Source of the DNA: Smittia aterrima
Taxonomy: Eukaryota; Arthropoda; Insecta; Diptera; Chironomidae
Length of the DNA stretch: 64,000 nt
Assembly (NCBI GenBank): GCA_033063855.1
Contig: CP093830.1
Location: 20,708,854-20,772,853 of the forward strand
Direction of reading: 5' to 3'
The notes beneath the pieces are model-generated. The model searched no databases. It was not told where the DNA came from and worked only from the letters and a program-made list of their open reading frames with translations. Every line of letters begins with the position of its first letter. The stretch's first letter is position 1. Positions 34,701-47,200 of the stretch are shown in pieces. The translations under genes and the position numbers were made by a program.

Positions 34701-37700
34701 GACAACGTGAGATTCTCTTTTCTTTTCAAAGATTTCAATCTCGATTAATTCAATTTTCGTGAAACTTGATAGCGAATAAAGGGAAAGAAAGATTGAGACA
34801 TAGAGACGAGGCTGTGGGATGTAAATTGACAGTTACAACGAAGCTGAGGTGATGAGACTGAACAGGAAAGTTAATTAAAAAATGTTAATTCAAGAATCGA
34901 ATCGTTGTCGCGTTTCTTGATTTTTTTCTCATTCAAATAGGAAGCGTGCTTGGGTCTCGTCAAATGTAACTCGAAGCTAAAGCCTTAGAGAGCGGGAAGA
35001 ATCCTTCAACGAAATTCAAGATCGCTCCCATTCATCTCCTTCTTTCTTCGTTCAGAATAAGAATGAGATAATCTTAAGCTTCGCTTTCTCTTCCTAATAT
35101 AATTAAATTGAAGTTCTACCGTCGCTCAAACGTCTTCGGGAGTACTAACGCGAGAAGAATTACATTAAGGCATTCAGGAAACGTAAAAGTAGACGATCTA
35201 GTGGGAAATTAAAGAAGCGATAAATAATTTCGTGAGCTTTTTTAATTCGTTAATTACATTTCTGTCTTTAAAAGAAAAATAGGAAAAGATTCGTGGTTGG
35301 TGATAGTCAGGAGAGCTTCGCAAAGGAAGAGATGGAGCTTTGCGCCGAAAAGCCATAAAATCTCGATTTCTCACTCCTTCAATGACATTCATGCGGAAAA
35401 ATATTACATTTCTGATACCGAAAATCCCATTTTTGCCTTATCCAAACATCACATTCTCCGGATCGAAGTGGAAAAGAAGAAAATATGAAAACACTTAAGA
35501 AATGGCAAACAGAAAGAGAGAGAAATCAGTGAAAGGATCTAAATAAGAAACACGATGTTAGAAGCTTCGATTTGATTGTGTACACACGAGAGGAAGCAGA
35601 AGGCAGCAGCGACATAATCTTACCTACCCCGATTTGTTTCGATTATGTATGAGGAGCGTGGGGAAGGATCTGATCCAAAAAGAAAGTTAAAGGTAGCGAA
35701 GCATTCTTGGCTCCTGTATAAATATTTTCCTTTGGATTATCTCTGATAAAATCACCTCCTGCCATGGTCGATCTCAGGAGAATAAGTGAGTGAGCGAGTG
35801 AAAGAGAAATCACATCTCTAAGCTGTATCGATAGGTAAATACTTTGAGAGAGGCTAATGATATCGAGTTCCTTGACACACGCAAAAGCTTTTCTCCTCCG
35901 AAAAAAAAAAAGATTCAGTGACAATGCAAAGAATGTCATCGATCGGCTCAGCTCACTTTCATATTTGTATAACGTGAAATTGACTTTTATTAAAACGATT
36001 TCGTTTATGCTGAATTTTCCAGAGCAGCAGCAACAACAAAAGTGCTTTGCATTCATTAATTCAACTGTTTCAACACTCTCACACTCCACATCCAACCGGG
36101 ACAGCAGGAAATGGTTGGGAAGCAATAAAAAATGAAAACACGTATGCGAGTTTATTGTTGAAAATCATAAATCATTTACCTCTGCATATTTTAAAAACAA
36201 TGTTGCATAAATCAATTTAAAGTTCTCTTTCAGGTTTATTTTTTGCGCTGCTGAATTCTCTTGATTAACAACGTTCTGACAGATTTCTGATGAGGTCGAT
36301 CGGGACATTGTGACCTTATTAATGAGCTACTCATTATTCTTGTTAAACAAAAATGATACTCAACTCGAGTGAGTCAAGAGTGGACTTTGTAACCAAGTCG
36401 ATTCATGCAATTTTGTTCTCCTTAATTTTCTCTGTCGATAATATAAATTAGCAAACGAGAAAATTTAGCATGAGAAAGCTTTTTTTTGTTGAAGCGAACG
36501 AAGTAGCGAGCGTGATTGCTCAGTGGCGCCAAGTTGACGCGACGCTAGACACGTCTATGAGCTTTTAAAGCTGTTCCGCTTTGTACGTATTATCGTAGGC
36601 CTCACATCGTCGTCCACACAACAGTTCATGTGAAAGAATTTTCCTGCAGCTGCAAAAACGACTTCTCGCAATATATTTAATCTGAGGATGAAGCCTTGCA
36701 ATAATCCTCGTTTATTATCATTGCATAGTTTCACTTCAATCCACTCTTTCTCTAACTAACTCGATGCAGCCTCAACTTTCTATCTTTTTCAATTTCCTTA
36801 ATGGCAGCAACAAGTTATGGAAGTTGGTTTATGCAAATGCTCGAATGTATGGAGGAGCAATGATGATGCTTTAACCGAGAAGTGAGAGGAGTGGAAAAGG
36901 ATAACAGAAACTTATTAAAACTTTCTTATTTCAACGTTGGGTTAAGAATCTGCCCTGACCCGAACCGAGCGCACGTCAAACTACGGTTAAAGTTATGAAT
37001 TATTAAAAGTGTTTTAAATTAAAATTCTTCCGCTTCAATCTCATCACCGCTTTCTGCCTTCGTCATAAAAAAAAAACTTTTCCGAACAACTATTGTGAGC
37101 GCGCACAAATAAAAATCTCTCTCTCCCGACCAGAGTGAGTTTGATGGTCTCTGGATGCTGGAAATGAAAAATTGAAACGGTTTCGGGTTACGAGCGTCGG
37201 CAGGCACGGAAAACTGTTTGAGCAACTTTCCTCGTCACTCGTAAAAATAGAACTTCTCATCGCAATTTGTTACCTTTTCGCCAAAGTGACGCGAGAATAT
37301 CAACAAGGCGGAAGAATTCGCTTTAACGCCATCATCTCGACTCAACCCCCGTTGCTGATGCATTTTTTATTTCTTTATTTTCGTTTCTTTATTACCTACT
37401 TTCCATTTTTAATAAAAAATTTAGTTTCTGTGCTTGTTTTACGGGTGCAAGGTGGAGGAGAAAGCGAAATGTCGGAAAGACGAGGCAGAGCGAGTAACAT
37501 TTTTTCTCTTATTTGCTTAAGAGTTTAGATGGGAAGCTTGCGATGGCAGCGAGTCGAGCAATTTTTTATTCATGCAGCATTTTTATGGATTATAACGAAT
37601 TTTATTCCGAGCAATTACTCTAACAAGTGCAAGACATATTGAACCATATTTGGCTTTTTTTTCCTTTTGCTGCTGCTGAACAGAAGAAGTTTTATTGTCG

Positions 37701-40700
37701 GATAAAGAAAAAATCTTTAATGCGATTTCTGTTGCTGAATGAAAAATTTAGTTTAAGGTTTCAGATGAGTCAACGAACGAACGCTCGAGATGCTTGAATA
37801 CCTTGCCAGGATTCTCATCGGTTTATCAACATTTAAAGTATTTAAAGAGGAATGCAAATTGAAGAGAAAAATTCTGCTTACGATTCAATGGAAACTTTAG
37901 TTGATTCTTATTAACTGAAATTAAGTCTGGATCAGAGAAAGTTTCTTTAATCTTTGAATGTTCAAATGATATTCATAAACTTTCTCCATCGCAAATCAAA
38001 GCAAAACTTTTGTGTATTCACAAATCATAACGTCAAAGAGAGTGATGAGCGGAATTGCATGAAACTAATAAAAGACAAAAAATTAAATCTTCGATTCACG
38101 TAACGAGAAAATCCATTTGACGTAAAACTTGTTTTTAATAAAAAAAAAAGAGAGAAAAAAGTGTCTTTCAACTTTCGGCGAGAAAGAAAAGGGCGACGGA
38201 GTACGTGCTAGCGAAACTTTGTCATTAATATTGGGGATAAAAAGCCTAAATGGAAATCCCAATGAACAAATGGGACACGAGAAAGTGTCAATAGCTTAGG
38301 CAACGCCAGAGGAGGAAGGAGAATCAAATATTCCAATCACAACTTGCTGATTTCTTTCAATTAATCTGTATTAATAAACATCCATTAGAAGTTTTTTTTT
38401 CTTCTTCGGGAATTTTTTCCATCGTTCGCAACCTCACCTGGAAATTTAAATATTTAACTTTGCTTTGAAGAAAGTGCTTTACATAAAATTACCGAGAAGC
38501 TTAAACGTGACTCACTTGCCAAAGACATTATCTCATCAGAATGAAGACAAAATCTCTCTTGGTTAAGACAAAACCTGACTGACAGTAAAGAATTTTTTGA
38601 AAAGCTCGCCATTATAAAAATGGAGAAATTAAATCGTTTTATTCGCCTTAATTGCTTAGAGTAAAGCTCAATTTACGAAAATACCTTCAGATGAGTCTCT
38701 TGCAAGCTCAGACGAGTTGGTGAACGACAAGCTCCTCCCGCAAACATTCGTAAGCTGAAAAAAAAACCGAAAAACATTCAGGAAAGGAGAGCAAATATTC
38801 GATGAACTTCCTGAGGCAACAAACATTTAAATGTTTGAGTCGGAAAATCGCAATAAAATAAAAGAATCGAGAAGAGGAAGAGAAGGGAAGCGACGTCTCG
38901 CCAATGTTATGAAAGAATTTCCTTTTTTTCAGATGCCAAATGTGTTAAGGGAAGGAATTTCTCACTTCACTCTCTAGCACGGTCATTGACTGCATGTAAT
39001 CGTCTGGATTTGAATGCTATTAAGATGATTAATTGTTTTATAATTTAGTAATACCGTCGCTGTTTGTTGTTTCAATTTAATGCGACAACGCTTTGCTGTG
39101 ACCAACAAAATCGTTAGTTCTCTTCCTCATTGTAAAAGGAAAAAGATCATAATGTCAACTCATTTGTCAGGAACAATCAAAAGCGTTAAAATAGCCGAGA
39201 CTAATGAAGTGAAAAGATCTCGACGTGACGATAAGCGAAACGAGTTTCACGGAGCCGCTCGTAATTATTACAATTGATCTGAGATTTCCATGAATTGCAT
39301 TCACAATTTTCCTCTCAATTAAAACGATTCATCAAGTTTTCCCTTTGTTCATTCTCTCACTGTCACAACAGACTAATCTTCATCCCTTTCAATGAAGAAT
39401 CTCTTTGAGTCGAGTCGTTGACTCTCGCAAACAAAGTTTCATTCTCGATTTTCCAAATTACATAATTTTCCCTTGACTCTCCTGAAAGTCACTCTCTCCT
39501 CCAGCAGGACTCTCGGTTCGCTTGTGTTAGTGCGAGAAGTATCGGAAAATTCTCTCGCGAGAAAAATGAGAAATTGAGATCGTGCACGTTTTTCGTGTTG
39601 CAGAAAAGTTTTTCCGTTTGGAAAATAATGAAAGGAATAATACAGCGAGACGTGCGATACATTTTCAGTCCTGCTTCAACCTTACATCATTTCAGATTCA
39701 TTTTTTATTCCTTCCTGAATAAAAATAAGAAAGGAAAGCAAAAACAAGGAAAATAAATTTCCATCAGTGGCTTTCAAATTGAAAAGTAAAAGTTTTTTCG
39801 TCTTTTGTACCGTGAGGAATTTTTTTTCGGCGCAAAAATTCTTTCTTCTCAGTTTCCGCGGCGAGAGTTGATTACTGGTGAAATTCGTAAGTATGAATTA
39901 TGGCCTTTCGACAATAATTTATCGAATGAGAAAGTTTCCTTCTTTGAACGGGAGATATCTTGATAAATTATATAAGAATGGACATGGGAAGAAAAAGAAA
40001 GTTTTAAAAGCGAAAAATGCGTGCCAAAGGAAAGAAGGAAACAAAACCAACTTTCTTTCCATTTTATCGTTTAGGTTCACTTTCATTTTTATCACTTTTC
40101 TTTACGGCATTTTCTTTATCTTTATTTATAGCTCCCAACACCGCAGCACCGAGAAAGAGAAAATAAAATTCCGAACCATTTTCCGTTGACCCTGAGCTGG
40201 AAAAAAAAGCAGAGAAAATAAAAACAAAATAAAAGCGAGAAAAGACAAAGTCACTTTTTGCACATCGAAATTTATTCACATCGACCTGAAATTATCCTTC
40301 AGACATCACAAGCTCTGTGTCGGTTTGTGGCGTTCGCAACAAATCCAACCCCGACACGAAAAAAAACAACATTTCGACATCTCTATAATAAAAACTAATT
40401 GAATGTTTTTATCGAATCGTCGAATGCGAGCGGCTCCCGACATATTCGATTACAAGACGAAATAAGCGAGAAACTTTCATTTCGTGCAGGAAAGAAAAGT
40501 TTTTAATAACACAACGAAAAAAAAAGCAAAACGAAGGAGAAAAGTTTTCTGCTGCCTTCTGCTTTAATCGTGTGGCACAAACAATGTGAGTGAGCGACGA
40601 GAAGACGTCGAATAGATTTTCCCTGACATTTGCCAGACAACTTTGCTCTCATCCTTCTCTTCCTCGAAAAAGGCATCTCGAAGAAATAATCGATCGACTT

Positions 40701-41036
40701 AAACATTCGGAAGTGATTTCTTGTGTGTGATAAGCAAAAAAGAAAGAAAAAGAGAAAAAAGAAAATCAACTCAAGACAAAGAAAAGTGTGATAATTGGAA
40801 GTGCGAATGAGTTCTTGTGTAATTTACATTGTGCAACAACAAAAGTAGCGAAATAATTTAATTAAAATATATTTCGTAATTTAATCATAATAAATTTGGA
40901 TAAAATTAACACATTTTCGGTTAATACTTTGAGTCGTGGGTAAAATTAAATTAATTATCATTAACGACAACGGAACGGACGGTGAAGAGAGAAAATAACA
41001 AAAAAAGAAAAACGCGCCAGTAATTTTCCTGTGCAG
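25749..41036. other. Non-coding, probable upstream or 5'-intronic DNA of muscleblind
   Basis: About 15 kb without a recognisable exon. It contains frequent simple tracts such as (CT)n at 33746-33764, poly-A/T runs and GAGAG clusters. The first coding muscleblind exon at its right end starts with a splice acceptor, so at least one untranslated exon must lie upstream, perhaps in this stretch. By family knowledge muscleblind has very long 5' introns with regulatory content. No untranslated exon could be placed. Confidence 0.4.
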
Positions 41037-41272
41037 AACATTAATCCGAAAACAAAACAGAAAACGAGAGAAAAGTATTAGCCATGGCCGCAATGGTAAA
41101 CATGAACAGCTTAATAAATGGAAAGGATTCGCGTTGGCTGCAACTCGAAGTTTGCCGCGAATTCCAACGGAATAAGTGTTCACGTCCGGATACCGAGTGC
41201 AAATTTGCCCATCCACCAGCTAACGTCGAAGTACAAAACGGACGAGTTACAGCTTGTTATGACAGCATTAAG
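41037..41272 (+). other. mbl: Muscleblind first coding exon (finger 1), candidate circular-RNA exon
   Basis: The acceptor TTTTCCTGTGCAG ends at 41036; a 47-base leader and the ATG (context GCCATGG) follow at 41084; the donor AAG|GTGAGT is at 41272/41273. The exon encodes 63 residues. In Drosophila the equivalent exon of mbl is the source of the abundant circMbl RNA. The structure here is compatible (short exon, strong sites on both sides, a 5.4-kb downstream intron and a long upstream stretch), but circularisation itself cannot be seen in sequence. Confidence 0.8.
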
Positions 41273-44200
41273 GTGAGTCCGCTATTCATTGACATTTTCC
41301 TTTCATCATCATTCGCCAAAGTCTCGTTAGCAAAAGAAGAGAAAAACGCCGACTCCTCCAAATTGCCAATAAATTTTAAATTGTCGCTTATTCACGACTG
41401 CTTCATTATACATTATGTTCTCTCCTTCTCCTCTCATGTATCTAATGGTAAAGTTTTTTGGCCCAAATTTTCCTTTTTTTTTTTTTTGCTTTTCGTCTCC
41501 CTCGACATCGAATTCCACTCGAACCCATTTTCGAGCTTTGAGAGGTGGAGGGAAAGGCGAAAAATTAAATTACCTTCAACATATCTACGACATAACATCT
41601 CCGCTTTGAGAGAAAAAAGAGAGAAGAAAAAAATAGCAAAACGCACATGATAATTCAACGATTTCGTTCCATAGATTTCCATTCTTATAAATATGACTGT
41701 GTGAGCTTCGTGGCTGTGCTGCTGATATTAGAAAATTTCGGGAGGAAAAAGAACGAGAACGTGCTTCGAATAATATTATTCCTGTTCTCGTCGGGAGGAA
41801 GAAAAAAATGAGTCTTTCGCTCCAGGATTGTATTCGCAGTTAGGGTCGTCGGTTCAATTATTTAATTTTCAAAACTTTTTATTTCACTCCCCAACAACAT
41901 TGAAAAGTCGTTGAGTTTTCTTTTCGAATTACAACAGTAAATTGATTTGCTAAGTTGAGAAGAAAATAAGAGAGAGAGAGAGTTAAAATAGTTTTTTTTG
42001 TCATCATTCTCGAGTCGTCGTCTCCTTTTCCTTTTCCTCCTACACGCGCCCAATCCAATCAACGTAAAACGTATCCAGTTGCCCTATAGTTGTTTTCTCC
42101 CGTTTGTTATTTCAATGGTTTTGTGTGCATCTATAAACACGACGACTACGGATGGAGATATTCATTGTGTGGCAGGGAGAGATAGAAGAAATAAAATAAA
42201 TAGAGGAAAAGGCAGAGAAAGGAAAAAAAGTTCTTGTTGATCGAAAATAACAAAAATTAGATTTCTTTCTCGTCGTCGACATCGTCGTCTTTACCAAAAT
42301 GAAAACCCGCTCAAGCTCGAAGGAAATACAGAAAATATGCTGTCGCTAACAAAAAAAATAAAAAATTTATATCGAAAGAAAAAAAAAGTTTTTACTCGAT
42401 TTTTCGTGTCTTCTCCTTGATGGCAAAATAACTATACTCGTAGATGTGCACACGTTTCGTATCCTTCCTCCTTTGCCTTCTGCTGCTTGTAACGAAAACA
42501 AAATCATGATGAAGCCAGATGATACATCAAAATTATTTTGGCAGCATGGAGTAGCAAGTAGAAGTGAATAAATCTTTATTTAAACTAGAAAATCCATCAT
42601 ATTCATGCATGAGCGAGCCTTTCTCTCGTTTCAAAGCTCATAAACAAGGCACAAGCAATATTGCATAGAGTCATTAATCATCCGTCTTGAAAGGAATCAT
42701 TAATTGGCTCAAGATAGAATCTATTGTGTGTCATTGCAGTTTATAACACAAACAACCGATCTCGATCCTAAATAATAAAGTCACAATGATACTTCCTCCC
42801 TCTCTCTCACTTTTCGGTGATGAATTTTTGGTTTTCTTTGTTTTTCGCAATCGAATATCGTCTTTGACTTACACACAAACACAAAGGCAACAAGGTTTTT
42901 CGGGGAAATATGATCATTAACGCAAGCGCACGCGAGAGTCGGGAATGTAGAGATTACAAGTCGTAACCGATAATTCGACAACTTTATTCACATTGCAGAA
43001 TGTGTTGTGGAAAATGTAAAATAGCGAAAAGAAAATTCCTTATCGATTTTTCTCTCACTCTCCGCTCTACTTGAGCTTCCTTCACTTTTGTGCTGCGGCA
43101 CGAAAATAATCGAATAAACAATTCCTAATTGCTCACTTGGAATTATTTTCATTTTTCTCGCTTTAATTGTTTCTTAATGTTGATATGCTTTGCTGCTTTC
43201 TCTTCCTTCCTTCCTTCCCATTCTTCTCGCCATCACAAGTGGCGGTGATTTTAAAATGTGGAGCATTCTCATGCTTGTGTGTTTGGGGTTTGCCGCCTCA
43301 ATGATATTCAAATATCCCTTTTCTCGCATTTATGATTAAATTGAACAAGATTGTTTGGAGTTTCACAAATTTTTAATCCAATAAAGTCATTTTCTCGATG
43401 AGGCTCTCATGGACGTTCCGATCCCTTTAATGGAAGCTTATGTGCTTACTCGGAATTTGATTGCCGTTACGGTCGTGTGACTCCGACGAGTTTCGACGTC
43501 CGACAGCAAAACGAGAGAGAGAATGAAATGTTTGGAAAATATTTTCAGCTTTTTATCATTTTGCGTGTCTAAATGTTTTGTGTGAAATGCGAAAGGTGCG
43601 TGAGGAAGTTCTGTACGTGCTCGGAGTAAGAACAACATTTTAAATTCAGTGACTAAAGTCAATGATGATCCCCCCAAGCTCAAATGGAATTTAAACACCG
43701 CAAAGTTCACGTTGTTCGGCCTTACTTTGACGCCTTATGCTTCGTTTTTTTTTTATTCCAAAGGGGATCTCGCATGAGAGAAGTTTAGATTGCGAATCAA
43801 CTCACCTACACACACTCACGCTCTCGCTGACTCGAGAGAGAGAAGATGAAAAATTGCACATATGCCGGTATTTTAGCATGCATCATAAATCACTAACCTG
43901 TCCCATAATATTCGATTCATGATATTTCACAAACAATTCCGAGCAGAAATATTCAGAAAATTGCAATTCGTTCCCATTCCCCTCCCACAATAAGAAACTG
44001 ACGATGGTAGAGGAAAAAAGTGCAGAGCGAATGATTTTTTTTTTAGTTTAGATTCATTTATTATTTAACAGTTCTTTTTCGTTGCGAAATAAATATCAGT
44101 CAGAGAAAAACGAGGAAATCGTTCCAGCTATGCAGCACGAAGAGGCAAAAACTGCTGAATTAACGCTATTAAAATGCAATTTTTCAAAAATGTGTATGAG

Positions 44201-47200
44201 TCATGCATACATTGCGAACTCTTCCTTGTTGTTTTCGCTACTGGCACGGAACGACATCAGGTCACTTTTCGAAGTCTATCTTAACTCTACGATCATGAAA
44301 AATATTTTCCTATGCTCAATGTAAATAAAGAGTGAGAGGGAGAGACAATAAACGAGTAAAGCGAATGGGTGGGAAAATGATATTCATGTTTTGTGTCTTT
44401 AATTATCAAGTCGGCTAGAACATAAAAGAATCTGAGAGGGTTGAAGTGTTTCACGTGCTCATATATGTTCGAGAGAAAAGAAAAAGAAGAAGAAGGAGAA
44501 GTGTGCGCGGGGGGAGAAGAAGATGAAGTAATTTATTTCCGACTTAAAAAAGTACTTCGTTATCTTATCTCATTCATATTCACACATATTATTAAAGGAG
44601 ACACGATAAATTTCCCTGCCCTCTCTTCTCCCCATCTCTTCTCTTCCCTGAGAAAACACATAAAAGTTTTCTTTGCTAAATTAAAATTTTCCTCTTGTCG
44701 TTTCCCGCTTGAGATGCTCATTTTTCCACCTCAGAATTTTTATCGAGCGCTCTCGTCGGGATGTCGAATTCACTTCAACGTTGTGAGTCGAATATTGGCT
44801 GCTGATTTCATTTTTTTTTCTCCTCTCCTCTTTCTTTTCTGCGGTGGCAAGCACAACTGCAAAATAAATAAAACAATCCTTAACGTTTTTCTTATTGAGA
44901 ATCTACTCGTCTTCAGTCAAATAAAGCAGAAAGACGAGTGAGGAAAAAATTCTGTTATCGATTTTTCCATTTTCATTGGGGAGCAGGCGAAAGAAGAGGA
45001 AAGTTTTCTTATTCAGCATGAATGTTGGAGCAGCATGAAGTGGGAAAGGAAAGGAAAGGAGAAGAGAGAGAGGAGGAGAAAAAAAAGAAAAATCTTTAAT
45101 ATAAAATTATTTTCGTTCGTTCACGTCTACTGATAACTCGTGCTTCTTCAATCGTTGCTCCTTCTACTTTCTGTTCGTTCACTGTCCGGATTGCAATGAG
45201 AACGACTCGACTTGAATATTGAATTTTATAAGAAAAATACCGCAATCATTCTTTCCCTGTTACGACTTAATGTCATGCACATTTTTTCACTGCCGAAATA
45301 AAAGTTTTTCTTCTTTCTTTTCCCTCTTAACTAACCGCAAGGAAGAAACTTTATAAATTATTCCGAAAACTATTCGTTTGACCCCAAAAAAAGAAACAGA
45401 GACGAAAGAAAAATCATTACGATTGCATCATGGTCTGGTAGTTTCTAAGCACACATATCTCGCCCATTAAGATTGTGGTCAACTTTCAACCTCTCCCTCC
45501 CTCTCCCCACATCTCACATCTCGTCCGGTCTGCGAGGAAACTAGCTGGCAAATGTAAACATTTCGTTTCTCTCTGTTTGAGTATTTGTTCAGAGTTAAAT
45601 ATCTTATAATTACCGATTTAACAAGGGTTTAACAAAGGTACTTTAACTTCTCCTTTTTTCCGGACATCAAAACTTTCTCCCTGCCACTGCCATCGCCCGC
45701 CCTCATCGCTCTGCTCACATAAAATGCTTATTCTCAACTATTAAAACTCCTAAATTATGTATAAGATAAATACGTTATTTTCATTATGCCTTAAGTATCC
45801 ACTAGAGAAAAATTTATTTCGGAAATAATTGTGAAGAACGAGAACGATATGATAAAATGTGGCTGTTGTTATATCCTTCACGCCTTTGCTGCTTCTTCCG
45901 TTGATATATGGCAGTGCTCGACGTGTGAAGACACTTCAAGCCGCTCGTTGAGCACTTTCTCGTTAACCCCTTCTGCGTTGACTTATTAAAGACTTTCACT
46001 ACATGAAATAATTGCTTCCTTTTCATGTTTAAGCGTCTTCACACTCGAAAGTCGAGAGCAGAACGCCTCTTCTCATTTTTCGTCTGACGGTTGAGTTGAG
46101 AGAGAGAAACTTGTGATGATGAGCTTTTTTGGTTGATGGGAGGAAGACACTTTCTAGATTTTATTGAACTAGTCAAGTTACCCGTTGAGTCTCATCATCA
46201 ACAAACCTCAGCAACACAATTTCTCTTTGAAAACTATTTTCTTACACTTTATGTCTTCTCTCTCATGAAGTTTGTATTGTGCAGTCGCTCTTTATTTAAC
46301 AAAGCCACTAAATAAACAATTTATGTTCTTCTATACTCTTCCACTAGTTTGTATACGTTTCGGTTGCCATGAAATATTTACAAAGAGATTCTCCTTATTT
46401 TTCGACATCTTTTTGCTGTAATTTACAGCACCGCAAGGATTTTCCGAAATTGTGCAATTTCAAAAGAGAAGTGGAAGGAAGAATCTCTTGACTTTGAGGC
46501 AGAAACGTTTCGTCTCTCGATTTGTAGAAGGAAAATGTTCAATTTGTGAAAGTTTATGTTGCATAACTTTACCTTTGTCATGCAAAACACCGCTCAATCA
46601 ATTCACAAGAATTTCCTCATTTTAAATCAGAAGGATGAGCGAGCTCGTTCATTCGTTCGTTCATCTTGCTCCGATCAGAATGGTAATTTATTTCTCTCTC
46701 TCACTTCCTATCTCTTGCAGGCTCGTTGCAATCGTGAAAAGCCCCCATGCAAATATTACCATCCACCACAGCACCTGAAGGATCAATTATTGATTAACGG
46801 TCGCAATCACTTAGCATTGAAGAATGCTTTAATGCAGCAGATGGGAATGCCGCCGAATGGCCAACAGATAATCACAAATCAGATGCAGCCGATGGTGAGT
46901 CTTGAAATCTGTAAATTTGAAATTTGTGTCTAATTTGTCACCTTCAATCTTCTCATCGTCTAGGCCCCGAACGCTTACATAGCCGGAGTACCTGCTAGCA
47001 ATCACTACAATCCTTACTTTGCTCCCGGACAATTAGTACCTACGATATTAGGCCCCGATCCATCGACCGTCTCTCAAGCATCAGTCTCCCCACAGCAAAT
47101 GACTCAGTGCGTTCCCATGCCACAACAACAGAAACACCCACAACATTCCGATCGGATTGAGGTACATAACGAAATCGACTTTTGAATAACTTCGAGAGAA

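Noticed and set aside
35643..36125. 160-codon minus-strand frame in the gene-free stretch
   Set aside because: Composition reflects CT/GA-rich DNA and poly-Cys from a CAG-type run; no family features.
41273..41650. Open frame continuing from the first muscleblind exon to 41650
   Set aside because: A strong donor (AAG|GTGAGT) ends the conserved coding at 41272; the continuation is low-complexity and not muscleblind-like.
44441..44941. 166-codon frame in the muscleblind intron
   Set aside because: Glu/Lys then Phe/Ser low-complexity composition, no motif, no suitable splice context; it looks like a chance frame.
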